Source: Gymnopus androsaceus JB14 (taxonomy: Eukaryota > Basidiomycota > Agaricomycetes > Agaricales > Omphalotaceae). From it: DNA of 64,000 nt. The stretch covers positions 21,267 to 85,266 of the forward strand of contig ML769677.1 in assembly GCA_009733575.1 (NCBI GenBank). Reading direction: 5' to 3'. Positions 12,145 through 23,162 of the stretch are shown here, piece after piece. Within the stretch, counting starts at the first letter, position 1, and the number at the start of each line of letters is the position of its first letter. Made by a program: the position numbers and the translations under genes. The notes beneath the pieces are model-generated. The model did not search any database. It was not told the DNA's origin and saw only the letters and a list, made by a program, of their open reading frames with translations.

Positions 12145-14942
12145 TATGTCGAACTGCAGCACCCCGCGGCTTGAAGCTCCTCACGGTCGAGAAAGCAGAG
12201 GAATTAATTCAAAAGTATCCTCAGCTCGGCCAGATGGTGGATGATGCGTGGATCAAAGGGGGAGTATTCAAGGAAATACGGCGCCTGAGTCAGTACTACG
12301 ATCCAAGCATTCAGGTCGTTGTTTAGCTTACAAAGTTGCAGAGCTCCTCAGAAGTAAGTTGGAAGAGAGTATTCAGGGACAGCGTGGCAAGCCTGTATAC
12401 ATCGCGAGCATAAAGGGTTAGTGGCGATACTATTCTTGCATTTTCGGCTCGTCCAGCTAATCGGTTATGAATAGCGACGCAGGATTCCTGGAATCACGAC
12501 TTCATTGGGAACGCTCACCATGCCTTGAAGCAACATATTCTTCACCATAATGCAGCAATGACCAAATCATATGCACCTCATTGCACCATCGTTCAGTCGA
12601 CAGGAACAGGCAAATCAAAAACCGTCGATGAATTTAGCAAGAACTTTGTTATACCCTTGAACCTCAGAAACCCTGAAGCGAGAGGTGTGCACGCCCATCC
12701 CTGTCCCTGAGCAATAGTACACTGACTTGTGGTGCTTCAGGCTATCCTGCTTCCGACAAACAAGTATACAGCTTCTTTGACTCCGGAATACTCAGCAGTG
12801 CGAGCCAGGACTCATTAAGGTTCCGCATGAATGCTTTCATGTTTGCGTTGTTCAAGAAATGCGACGAAGTCATCAAGGAGGCAACTGTGTCTCGCTCACA
12901 AGCTTGGCTTCGTGATGAGGGCGCTGCGTGGTTCCGAGAAAGGATGACCGAGGGCCAAACTATGCGTAGTCAAGGTGCCTATCGCGTAAAATTCTACGAC
13001 GACGTCGTTGACCATGCTTGAAAGGTTAGTGGAAATCTGCTCCCTCCTGGAGGTGTATACTGACGGACATAACGCGAGCGTAGATTTTCAAAGAAATGCT
13101 TTCACGTGAAGACTCCCCACCGAGAAAGAAAGCCCGAGTCGCCAGTCAAGGTAAATTGATTTCTGTGTTGAGTTCCACCCGTTATTTCTAATGAAGAACC
13201 CCAGCCCTTACAGAAGATGATGCAAGTATCCGAGTCCTAGCTATGGCGCGTTCATTAATCTCCAACTTGGACCATCCAGAAAACAACCTCCTGGGTGACA
13301 AGAATCCCATTGTCTACTTGGCCTTTGACGAAGCCCATGTACTGATCCCACCCTATATAGATGATACAAAATTCCTCTCCCTATTGTCGCACCTTCAATG
13401 GGTTTTGCACACCTGTAAAAGTTTGCGTTTGTTACAATTTTCCTCTCCACTACTGGCAAGATCCACCTGAACGAGTTCGTTTTACTAAAGGAGCTGAGGA
13501 TTCTTCTAATCGAGTGCAGAGCGGAATACTCCGTACGATCCCTCCGTTTTGTGCCCTTGGCTGGGACCATTGTGCCGCCCCCCTTCCCGGTCGATAAAAT
13601 GAAACTATCCTATGTTTCATCCCTAGAATATCAAGCCTGTCTTGGTCGCCCTCTGTGAGTAATTCCCCTCAGCCTTCATGTCTTCAAACTTATGGCACCT
13701 ATAGCTTTGGATCTCGATATATCTCAGGCAGTCGGTTGCCTGCTTCAAAGGAGCGCAACGAGCTTCTGAGTGATATTGTTGAATTCGCAGCACAAAAGCT
13801 TATCGGATCCGATACCACAGCATGGCCTGGCAATCTCACACCTGAACAGGAATTAGCGTGCTTATCCGCCCGGCTACCAATCCAATTCACGTCCTCCCCA
13901 TCGACTCAAGCTGAGAAGGATCAAGTAGCTAGCCACATGCGCGTCTATTTGTCCGTTGACGAGTCTTTTCGTCAGTTTACATCGCTCAATCCATCAGAGC
14001 CAATTGTCTCGGAGGGTGCCTACCTCCTCATGAACAGCAGTAGAATCAAATTTCATGCTCCATCAGCTCTTTCTCGCATCCTTTCAGAATTTTCTGTCAA
14101 TCAGGGCGATCGCGGAGAGCTCGTGGCTATGCTCGCTCTCACCATGGCTCGGGATGTCGCCGTCAACTCGCTTGACATCGATGTTTTTGGCGTCATTCCA
14201 TTTCTAAAGGCGCTCATCCCCAAGCCGCCTCAAATCACTGACTTGTTTCACAATATCATGAAAATGAAGCCGTCCGTCTATCAGGGTCCAGATGACCAGA
14301 ACGTAACCCTCAAGCGTGCATTCGAGGGCGTTAATCTTCACTTTAACCACTTTGTGAAGCGACAGCAGCAGAACAATCTGAGCAAGCAGCTGATCCGGGG
14401 GTTCATTGCTCGATGCGCGGCAGTAATGGGTGCCGACAACCAACCTGGATTGGATATGGCTACCCCTACGGTCAATGGAGATTTAGTGGAGGAAAACACA
14501 CAGAGTTTGATTATGTACCAGGTCAAGAACGACCCCAGCTACGACGCGACAGTCAAGCCTCACCTTTTCGACCTCATGGATCCTGTCGCGCTGGGTTTCA
14601 TCGACGCTGAGGAGAAGCTTGCAACTCCAATCATACGAATCGTTCTCGCTTTGGGGGCCAAAACACCCGCAATTAACTACGTCAAGACGCAAAAGCAAGG
14701 GAATTTCACGTCGTATGATATTTGGATCGCCGGACTCTGTCCTCTGTGTTGTGGATAAGGAGGACCAAGGCATTTGGGACACGCTGCTTTCCGCTTCTAG
14801 AGGTTGGACAAAGATGTATGATCACAGGGATCCGGCTACACAGCGGCTCATGAAGAACATGAACCCAATGGTCGCGGATGAGGAACCCTTCTGGGCATTC
14901 GAAAACAATTCGTCCTAGTCTTCTCTCGACAGCTAGTACTGA
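12145..14942 (+). pseudogene. P-loop NTPase + REase-fold effector-like gene, copy B (5' truncated)
   Basis: Near-identical to copy A from 7239 on, so the start codon and first half of the N-terminal module are missing. The P-loop exon, the FDEAH exon and the REase exon can all be aligned. Lesions against copy A are CGA to TGA at 13019-13021, a lost T near 13432, a lost C near 13484, an extra C near 13577, the shared 8-bp deletion near 14742, and a later stop in the tail. The 12250-12325 stretch keeps the extra G that copy A lost, showing the original frame. Clearly a pseudogene. Confidence 0.85.
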
Positions 14943-15053
14943 CACAAATTGCACTTATGCCAATTCATTGATTATTAAAATTACTTATAGAATAGATGTC
15001 CAACTAGATTGTAAAAAAAACGGTACGCCTAATACGAAGGAAGGAAGAATATT

Positions 15054-16431
15054 CTAGACTTTCTCCGTCACGAGCGCCTCGCAAAGATCCCAAAACTGTA
15101 TTCCCAATTTACGGTCTTTATCCTCTGCAATAGCTTTCTTGCGCGTTAGCTTAGCGATGGGGAATAGAAGTGCAGCTCTGTAATATATCGGAACAGGAAA
15201 TGATCAATTAGTACCGTATCAAGAGAGGACTCAATGAGAGAGGCCTGGATGTATTTCGGGGGGAAAAATACTGACTTTAAATCCTTCTCCTCCACTTCCG
15301 GTGCTGTCGCCGCATACAGCTGCGTCAATGCACCCTGTTCAGGGGTTAGCATGATGTACTTCGTTAAAGAGAACAAAGACGCAAGGATCGGCCAGGATTG
15401 AACAGGGCCTGCGAGTGATGGTGATTAGTTGAAGGCAATAATGGGGGAGAATCAAGACATGCTGGTTACGCACCCCGAGATAATTCCGTGTTTACACCAC
15501 CTGGATGAACAGAGAGGCAGTATATATTCGCCGTTCCAGACTCGATCAATCGGGTTTGAAGCTCGTTGGTGAATAGGATGTTCTGCACATTAAATAGTTA
15601 ACGATAAGTTCTTTCAACAACAAAAAAAAAACAAAAAAAAACAGCCTCGGAGTAGTAGTACTCACAGACAACTTTGAAAACCCATATCTCACCCAAGCCC
15701 CCGCCTTTTGGTTTAACCCCTCGAGGGAAGAAAAATCAGGAGAACCAAGTCGCGCGAATTGGTACCCTATGCTGCTAATATTGACTATACGGACATGCGA
15801 GTCTGGCAATGCAGCTGTTTGCTTCAAGAGAGGAAGGAGAGGAATTGTTAATGCGAAATGGCCTGTTCCATTACATGCCTGAGCCTCGATTCCATCAGGG
15901 CTGAGCTCGTACGGTGTGGCCATCTTGATTTCGAAAGGTTAAGCTCGTCAATTGAATGTACCGAGTCGTACTTACAATCCCAGCGTTGTTAACCAATATA
16001 TCTCGAATCATACCATCAGACCTTGATAGGTGATCTTCAAGCCAAGTACATACCTAGCCTCGTCTCACGTTCCATAAAGTCTTGAGCAGCTTTCGTTGCT
16101 GATTTAAGATTCTGGAGGTCGAATTTGATGAACTCGATTTTGGATTTAGTATCGGGACCTAGTTCCGACTTGATCTTCTCAATGGCAGCTAGAGCACGAG
16201 ATTCTTGTCGACATAGCATGCTGTGGCACGGTACACAGTTAGCAACCCAAGATGTGTAGAAGGGGACTCGGAAGAGCTCAGTACTTACTACACATCCGCA
16301 CCCTTTCTCGCAAGCTCACGCACAGTGACGAACCCAAGTCCAGTATTGCCCCCAGTCACAATCGCAACACGTCCAGTCAAGTCGGGAATGGAGGAAACTT
16401 GCCATTGGGGTTTGGAGTTTAGTATGCCCAT
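15054..16431 (-). CDS. Short-chain dehydrogenase/reductase (SDR), copy B, probably intact
   Basis: NAD(P)-dependent oxidoreductase of the classical SDR family; the substrate cannot be told from sequence. All exons join in frame from the ATG at 16431 (MGILNSKPQWQVSS). The TGGNTGLG cofactor motif is followed by GADVYMLCRQESRALAA across the first intron, then the DILVNNAGIMATPYELS block, NISSIGY with the active-site serine region, YGFSK (YxxxK catalytic pair), and NILFTNELQTRLIESG. The next exons run through SVHPGGVNTELSRG and a C-terminal helix ending at 15054. One intron (about 15610-15660) is rich in A/T runs. The stretch after EAQ is about three residues shorter than usual for the family, where TNHLGHF is normal, so activity is not certain. 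Confidence 0.75.
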
Positions 16432-16680
16432 ACTTGATAAGTGGCAGGGAGCTCGAGCTTCGGTACGTCTTGGAAATTGGATCACAGTGCATCAGTACTT
16501 CGAAAAGACAATACTTATATGTATGGTCGGAAGCAGGTCGGAATGACACGCGGCTTCCGGCACATAGTGTATTATTGCCTTTGTAAGTTCTGCCGTTTGG
16601 TCTACGCGTCTTGAACATTTCCGGCCTCCCACTAAGTAATACATAGAACTGACTCAGGATAGATATGAGCTCGCTAAAAA

Positions 16681-16736
16681 CATCGGGCATCGGGCAACCA
16701 GCTTCAAGATGGAGGAAGGTTGCCCGATGCCCGATG
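16681..16736. repeat. Perfect 19-bp stem hairpin at end of unit B
   Basis: Same hairpin as at 11763-11818, with arms at 16681-16699 and 16718-16736. It is again upstream of the SDR start and next to the duplication breakpoint. Confidence 0.9.
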
Positions 16737-16757
16737 TCCGATGTTTAATACATTTAT

Positions 16758-17360
16758 ATGAAGTCAGTTCTCATCATTTAATGTACATCTTGATCAAAAT
16801 GTGATGATCCTACTTGATTGACGTACTTTGAGCAGGTATTTTTACTGCGTGCGTGTACACATCATGGATTGCACTCCTCTTGCGTAGAATTTGTACTTTG
16901 TTCTCACTTGAACTGTTGAATTAAGCACATGGCCTGATCCTACTACAACTTACTTGCAATTATATTTACTTCTAGCTAGGCATAAATATGCATTTGTATT
17001 GACGCTTTCAGTAACCATACTTTATTGATGTCTTTTTGACTTTTTCTAACATACTTCTAACTTTTTCTAGTGTACTTCTGACTTCGACTAATCTATTAGC
17101 AAGTTTTTGACTTTTTCTAAAGTTCTCTTAACTTCGACTAACTTGGGACTAGTATTTTTGAATTGATTTATTCAATGCTATAACATCATCCAACTTGAAG
17201 CGTGGAATCCATCGGAATAGATGAGAGTCCCACAAATTTCAGTTCTCAGAAATTGTAAATCCACAACATAGTTGGCCGAACAGACTCTAAGTTATGAAGC
17301 AAGAATATTTGTCAGATGAATCGGGTAGTATTGATGAAGAGCATATAAGATAAGTAAGAA
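16758..17360. other. AT-rich spacer with degenerate CTTTTTGACTT repeats
   Basis: No gene. Between 17025 and 17140 there are imperfect repeats of CTTTTTGACTTTTTCTAA and related units. It separates the tandem block from the integrase gene. Confidence 0.6.
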
Positions 17361-19405
17361 TTAAAAGTGATCAGGCTGAAGAATTCGAGCGACAATCAGA
17401 GCCTGTGTCCAAAGAGTGTAGACATCATCGGTACTACTGCTCCTATGAATTCCCGCAACAGCTACATCCAAAAAGTCCACTTGTTCTTGGGACAAGACCG
17501 CGGAAGGGGCCGTTACAAGGACTTCATTGAGCTCAGGTGGTGGCCCTCGCCTTCGCAACCAAGAGCTAGTACTCTCATTTGCATAATTGCTACGCAGCTG
17601 CTGCAAGACCGCATCCTCTTGATACGCATCCCAATCTACTCCAAATAGCTCTAGCTCTTCATCGGTCAGATGCTCTTCCAAAGAATCACCCCTCAAGCTG
17701 TGAACCAACATATCAAACCTGAACATGTCCTCGGGTCTTTGATTTGGGCCTGATCGGATAGTTATGAGGTGTAGATTCCATGAATTTGCCCAGAATTCCA
17801 ACTGTGAGTTGATAGTGTGAAGAAAGAGATGTTGGAGAAGCCAAACATGATTTGGGTTATTAACTTGCATATCATGTTCAACTTCAAGGTCTGTGAATAA
17901 TTGGTGCCATGTAGCACCGACACCGATAGTGATGTCCGCCCACAAGCACTCAATACGGGTATTATGCACGCTTCTGTAATTATAGACAACTTCAAATAAG
18001 TGAATATGAATATCAATGAATTATTGTGTTCACCTTCCCCAGATATACGAGCCTCGTCCATTACCTTGAACCATTTCCATAAATGCTGCCACCAGCACAT
18101 TCTCAATGCCATGATCCCCTCTAACACGCAATGGAATTCCAAACTTTGCCGTACTGTCCATGAAAAGACTCAAGACGGTGGTTGCTAGGTTGTTAGCACT
18201 TGCTCGTATCCCTGTAACCAATCGAGAATATCCATCGATAAATGCGTGTATAACAATACCCCAGCGTATGAGACCTAGAAGAAATATTAATATTAATCCT
18301 ACTACAACTTTCCACCGCCAGGAGCTCACCATGTTGACCATCGTGGTGCCACAGTGAATTTGGACCAGGAACTTGATAACCGCGCCGTCTCAAGCGAACA
18401 CGATCAAAAAATCTTTCTACTGGGTCAATACGCCGGAGAGATTCTCCCACTCTCTGTTGTGAAACAATGAGGTCGATGCTACATAGCATACCACTTAGGA
18501 TACGGATTCCTGCCCTAGGAAAATCATGGCGAAATTCCGATAGCACGCTATCAAGCTCTGGGTTGGTGATGTTAGAAAGATATCCGGGAAGAGAGGAGGA
18601 TTTGAAGATGGTGTCCCGGTCGCGAGATGAACCTTGAGCAAATTCAGGTATTGGAGCATCATGAGAGGACTCAGAGCCTTGGATGAATTCTGGAAGATGG
18701 TCTCAAGATGAGCCCTGAATGAACTCTGGGACATTGGCTTGAGCATCCAAGTCATCTTCTGAAGGAAACAGATTGGTGCCCGGTAGCGCAATATTATAGT
18801 CAAGAAGAGCCTGACGGACTATTGTGCGGCTTACACCCAGAAAATCAGCTATTCCACTAGTGGACCTGAATCTGTATGCCCAGGCCAGAAAGTCGCGGTT
18901 AATGACAGTCCTGGGGCGACCTTGGCCACCAGAATATTCCTTGGAGATGACCGGATGTCCATTATGCGAAGACTGTAGTATAGTGTCATGCAGAATGCGA
19001 ATATCATGGAGCATATGCTCAACGCCACTCCGAACCGTGAAAAGTTCAGATCCTTCGAATATAGCTTCATTCTACATATTTTAAATGAGTAAAATCAAAA
19101 AATCAATCTCGAACAGTATGAAACCATACATTGGTGACCAAAGTTCGAAATTCACCCAACTCTTCCCCTAACATTTCAAGTAAAAACACATCAGGAGGGT
19201 CCACGAGAGCTTCATGAACCAATCCAGTGAATTTTGCATACTCCTCTCGGAAACGCGATAGCAAATGATCTCCATTTGAGGTGATATTAACGGTTTTGCA
19301 GAGAACGCCAAGCAATAAGAGGTATAACAGGAGTAGTAGCCTCATAGTTGAATATGAAAGAGACGCGTCAAGAAGTTGAAGAACGTGTCCAATGACCACC
19401 ATCAA
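17361..19405 (-). pseudogene. Integrase-core (rve/DDE-type) transposon protein, one premature stop
   Basis: Protein with an N-terminal helix-turn-helix (SGIADFLGVSRTIVRQALLDYNI region) and a fungal integrase catalytic core. Likely DDE residues are the first D in NSLWHHDGQH, the second in VRGDHGIENV, and the E in HNTRIECLW. The conserved DGYSRLVTG block also fits. Four introns splice cleanly, for example between GQHG and LIRWGIVIHAF at about 18330-18280, and at 18031-17974. The only lesion I see is TGA at 18703-18705 in a repetitive PEFIQGS linker between the HTH and the core. Readthrough or a CGA ancestor would give one protein of over 500 residues. It is divergent from the gene at 19521, with about 115 bp between them. 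No terminal inverted repeats were found around the pair. Confidence 0.75.
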
Positions 19406-19520
19406 ATTCCTGCGCTCGGCTAAGGTTCAAGTCGCTTTTCTTGAACTTTCTTTCCAACTCCTACGACACTCATTTTTTCTAATCATCTTTCTTCTTTTTT
19501 TTGTTTCTGGTGTAATCCAG

Positions 19521-20896
19521 ATGTCTCTCGGTGATATTCCCACTACAGGTTTGAAGACCCCTATCCTAATTGTGTTGTTCTCAACTTGAAGTCTTTTGCA
19601 CAGATACGATTATATGTACTGTAGGGATATGCTCTTCTTTCAAAGAGAAGCCCATCGAAACCATAACTCTCTGGAATATTCAAGTACCATCCTCTTCAAT
19701 AACCCAACTTGGAGAGTCGAGCTGGTGTATTTCAATCTCGCAGCTGTTGAGCTTGACGATATCCCAGCTACTGGTCGAATACATCTGTGATGTTTCCCGG
19801 TTTGACGGTATATCCAGGTGTTTTCAGAATGCAAAACACATTTGTATCGCTACCCTTAGAGTCCCAGACTTTACACAGAACGTCAACCTAGAAATTCTAG
19901 GATTTCGTGCTTTTTCTGGTACTCTTGAAGATGCCTTGGCTCATATTCCACAATCTTATTTGACCACCGTCTTTTCTTCTGATGGGGAGAACCACATCAC
20001 CCAGTCATTTCTCTCCAACTCTCCCAAGGTTCTCATGGGTGCAGTAAATAGAAATAACCATGCTCACTTCATTATTCTCCTCGAGGATATGGCCATATTG
20101 ACGTCGCCAATTGGTCCAGTGGATTTCCCTCCAGAGCTGTGGCCTGCTCAATACTTCATTCCGGAGATTTCAGCGGAGTCTTCCTTGTCTTCTAGCTTCC
20201 GAGCGCCTTCTCCATCTCCATCCCCAGATTTGACACACCTGGAAACCTACCAAGAATACCTCTTTCACATGTTTCAACAAGGCATTGAAAGCGCAGTGTA
20301 TTCGCGGGAGGGTGGAACTCAAAGAAAGCTTTGGTTTAGCATCCAAAATCACCGCAAGGCTTGTGAATTTCTTACTCAAGCGGGATTCAAAAATTTTCTT
20401 ACCACCAATGAAGAATTCTTTGAACTTCCTAGTGGGACACGTTTATCTATGTCGCATATCCTCACTTCTGAGCTGGAATGGGACGTCCTGACCTTTAGGA
20501 GAAAGTCTCGATACTATGGTTTATGTGCTGAGTACACAGCTTCCCACCACTGGAATGGCAATCTTTTTCCACCATTGGGTAAGCGCTATTTCTTTCTATC
20601 TTTCTCAATCTGTATTTTTTTAACCTACCATCTTTGTAGCTCCGCCACCTCTCAAGGGAACCCATAATTGGAGAGAGTGGAATGAGCGAAACAATCTGCT
20701 TGGGGTCTGGAAGAAAATTACTGCGATGTTTGGTCCCGAAGGCTATGCTTCTTTTGCAAAGCCCCCGGTAGCCAGCAGCCATATTAAGGAGACGCTTGCT
20801 GCCAAGCTTACGGAAGGTAGCTTGCCCAAAATTTCCACAATCAAGGAATATCTGGTCCCCCGGGCCCTTGGAGATGATATAGACGGTTGGTTTTGA
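19521..20896 (+). CDS. Unknown protein, divergent partner of the integrase gene
   Basis: Three exons fit: 19521-19548, 19604-20578 and 20640-20896, giving an intact frame of about 420 residues from MSLGDIPTT to a TGA at 20894-20896. I do not recognise a family. The first half is mixed, with a hydrophobic stretch SQLLSLTISQLLVEYI. The middle has a Ser/Pro linker (SSSFRAPSPSPSPD). The C-terminal third has PPPLKGTHNWREWNERNNLLG and FGPEGYASFAKPP and ends GDDIDGWF. There is no signal peptide. Its intact state beside a nearly intact integrase gene, with a shared short promoter, suggests an accessory gene of the same element. That is inference. Confidence 0.7.
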
Positions 20897-21119
20897 TTTA
20901 CATGCTCAATATACATTGCTTTGCCCCTGCCATCACATTACTTGGACTCATAGCTATTCAATCTACCGCTTTGCTCCTGCACTTCATTACTCTCATTACT
21001 ACTTATAATTATGCTTGGCTAATAGTCCTATACGTGCAGTAATAACTTGCCTAGGAATACTACCACTTTTCGAATATATACATATACTTGCCATTTTTCT
21101 TCTCTTCACAACCACTCAC

Positions 21120-21280
21120 CAATCGCTATACGCTTGGAGCTCATGAGATCGGTCAATATAGTCTCAACAAGCTCCGATAGGTGCTCCAAGAGATGTTGGT
21201 GGCTGACACTGTGTAGGTTGTAGTAATTGGGGTTCTGGGTCATACGACGCCGATAGAAATAGGTCCGGGTCAACATATCC
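21120..21280 (-). pseudogene. Isolated exon of Brr2 (U5 snRNP helicase), Sec63-like region
   Basis: One exon with flanking splice signals encodes [16 protein letters not shown] followed by [11 protein letters not shown]. This is a hallmark of the second helicase cassette of Brr2/SNRNP200. The neighbouring exons are missing; beyond the upstream acceptor the sequence switches to the NEDD8 E1 fragment. Confidence 0.8.
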
Positions 21281-21339
21281 TGAAAAATAATTGAGAGAGA
21301 TTAGCTTGATAGTGTAAAACAATTGAACGTCTAACTACT

Positions 21340-21941
21340 TCCCTGGAACCTCCTTCTGGAGCTCCTGATGCCAAAACACGTCGATATGATCGCCAACTCC
21401 GGCTGGGCTGCTTCAGGCCAAGCCGCGCTTGAATCTGCTTGCATTTTGGTCATTCCTGCTTCTGCCACAGCAACAAGTATATTGAAGAATCTCATTCTAC
21501 CTGGCCTAGGCCACTTTACCTTGTTAGACGATAGAACACAGGAGCAGATGCACACAACAACTTTTTCTTGGATGGCTGTGGGCAAGTCAAGAGCAGAGGA
21601 AGTGGTCAACGGTCTCAGAGAACTTAACGACGGTGTCCAGGGTGTTGCTGATACCCAACAAGTACTCTCAAGTCAAAGGGATTGGCTGAAGACCTTTGAT
21701 GTGGTCGTTGCTCATAATGCACACCCTGACATTATTGATGATCTGCTGCCCTGCTCTGGCCAGAGACTCATCTTGTCATCGTGAATAGTGCTGGTTTCGT
21801 TGCCGAGTTTTCCATTCATTATAGTCAGCATCAGAGTACGTGCAATTGACTTGTCTCTCTCTCTGTACCTGACTTACGTTTCCTAGTAATTGAATCCCAC
21901 TCGGAAACCGCTGCATCCTTGCGCATTGACAAGGCTTTCCC
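21340..21941 (+). pseudogene. ULA1: 5' fragment of the NEDD8-activating enzyme E1 regulatory subunit
   Basis: Plus-strand piece matching APP-BP1/Ula1, which with Uba3 activates NEDD8 for cullin modification. RRYDRQLRL is read in one frame and WAASGQAALESACILV in another, because two bases (TG) are missing near 21405. There follow SATATSILKNLILPGLGHFTLLDD, NSAGFVAEFSI and, across a 21837-21888 intron, IESHSETAASLRIDKAFP. It ends abruptly and is joined tail-first to the Brr2 fragment. The usual protein exceeds 500 residues; only the first 150-200 are here. No start codon is preserved in frame. Confidence 0.85.
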
Positions 21942-21949
21942 TCTCCAAA

Positions 21950-23160
21950 CGTATCATACTGCGGTCGACCAGTCCAAGCATCTGCAACACATCCTGCGAG
22001 GACAACTCGGTCCATCAACCCTTTTCGGGGTTGTAGATCTGCGTTCCCTTGATGATAACCAAGTGTGTGTGGGGAGGTTCACTCCCCAAGCGAGAGTAGC
22101 GGTACAAACGAGCACCTGGACGTGTCCGTCCCCAAAGAGATCCTTGACTAGCACTCTGTCCTCTCTCGATATCCCGCATGATGAATAGCAAACCCAAAGG
22201 AGAATAAATCCCTTAGATTCGGATCTTTAACATTATTCGCTTCTTCAGTGAGAATCTCCCTTGTCGCACCCTCGGGTTTGACAAACTGCGTGATTGTCTC
22301 CTTCTCCATTGCTGTATCCCGGAGGTACTTTGCCGTTTTGGCCGTCTCCTTGCGAGAGTGGATGAACACCAGAGTTTGGTTCTTCCCAGCGTAGTCCAAG
22401 ACTTTTTTGTAGCAGACTGTGTTGGTGACTTGATACCACTTGATAGCCTTTTTCTCTGTGATACCGATAAACTGTTGCTGAAGATCACAGGGTTGGTACG
22501 GCGCATCAAAGTAGAACAAGCCTTTCTTGGTGTCGACACGGAGGAAGGTGGCTACATCTTCATAGTTGGGAAGAGTAGCAGAAAGACCGACAAGACGAAC
22601 ATAGTCTCCAGTCTGCTCCATCCGACAGACAGTACGAGCAATGACGGACTCGGGAACAGGACCACAGTCATCATGAAGAAGATGAATCTCATCAATAACG
22701 ATGAGACGAATGAGATTGGTATACGACGTATCCGTGCTCTTTCTCGTGACGACATCCCATTTTTCCAGAGTAGTGACAATGATTTGGGTCTCGGCAATTT
22801 GAGCTTTGGTCATTTGGGAATCACCAGTGAGCTCACCGACTTTGATACCCAGGATGCTAAGCCGTGAAGTGAAGTTGCCGACCATTTCCTGTACGAGGGC
22901 TTTCATTGGGGCAATGTAGATGATTTTGAAGGAATCCATGGCAAAGGTGCCGGTTGCTTTGTTGCGCCATTTCAACATTTCGTTGAGGACGGTAGGGAGA
23001 GTGACATTGGTCTATGAATAGCCCATTAGTAAAGGTAAAAAGTTGAGGCAGTAGCAATACATACTTTTCCAGCACCAGTAGGTGCACATAGCAAGACGGG
23101 TTCGTCGGTCCCAAACGCAACGGGATACAGTTTACTCTGGATACGGTTGAGCTTTGGAAC
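21950..23160 (-). pseudogene. BRR2: Fragment of pre-mRNA splicing helicase Brr2, first helicase cassette
   Basis: Ski2-like helicase of the U5 snRNP that unwinds U4/U6. The minus strand reads [21 protein letters not shown], the Walker A APTGAGK (split by an intron at about 23069-23012), then IAPMKALVQEM, the DEIH box (VIDEIHLLHDD), LVGLSATLPNY, FIHSRKETAKTAKYL, IHHAGY and [16 protein letters not shown] 1-bp loss after IHHAG (about 22170) and a 4-bp loss in motif VI (GRAGRP, about 21980) break the frame. The full protein has about 2100 residues; about 400 remain. It joins eEF2 sequence at its 5' side and the NEDD8 E1 fragment at its 3' side. Confidence 0.9.
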
Positions 23161-23162
23161 GG

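Larger units (their letters stand above)
12145..16757. repeat. Tandem duplication unit B
   Basis: Second copy of 7239-11839. It begins in the middle of the N-terminal module of the NTPase gene and ends just after the second hairpin. The sequence beyond 16757 is unrelated to that beyond 11839. Confidence 0.95.

Noticed and set aside
16758..21119. Terminal inverted repeats around the integrase pair
   Set aside because: Compared both flanks by eye; only short, low-complexity similarities were found.
22358..22867. 169-codon plus-strand frame over Brr2
   Set aside because: Antisense of the clearly conserved helicase fragment; no homology of its own.
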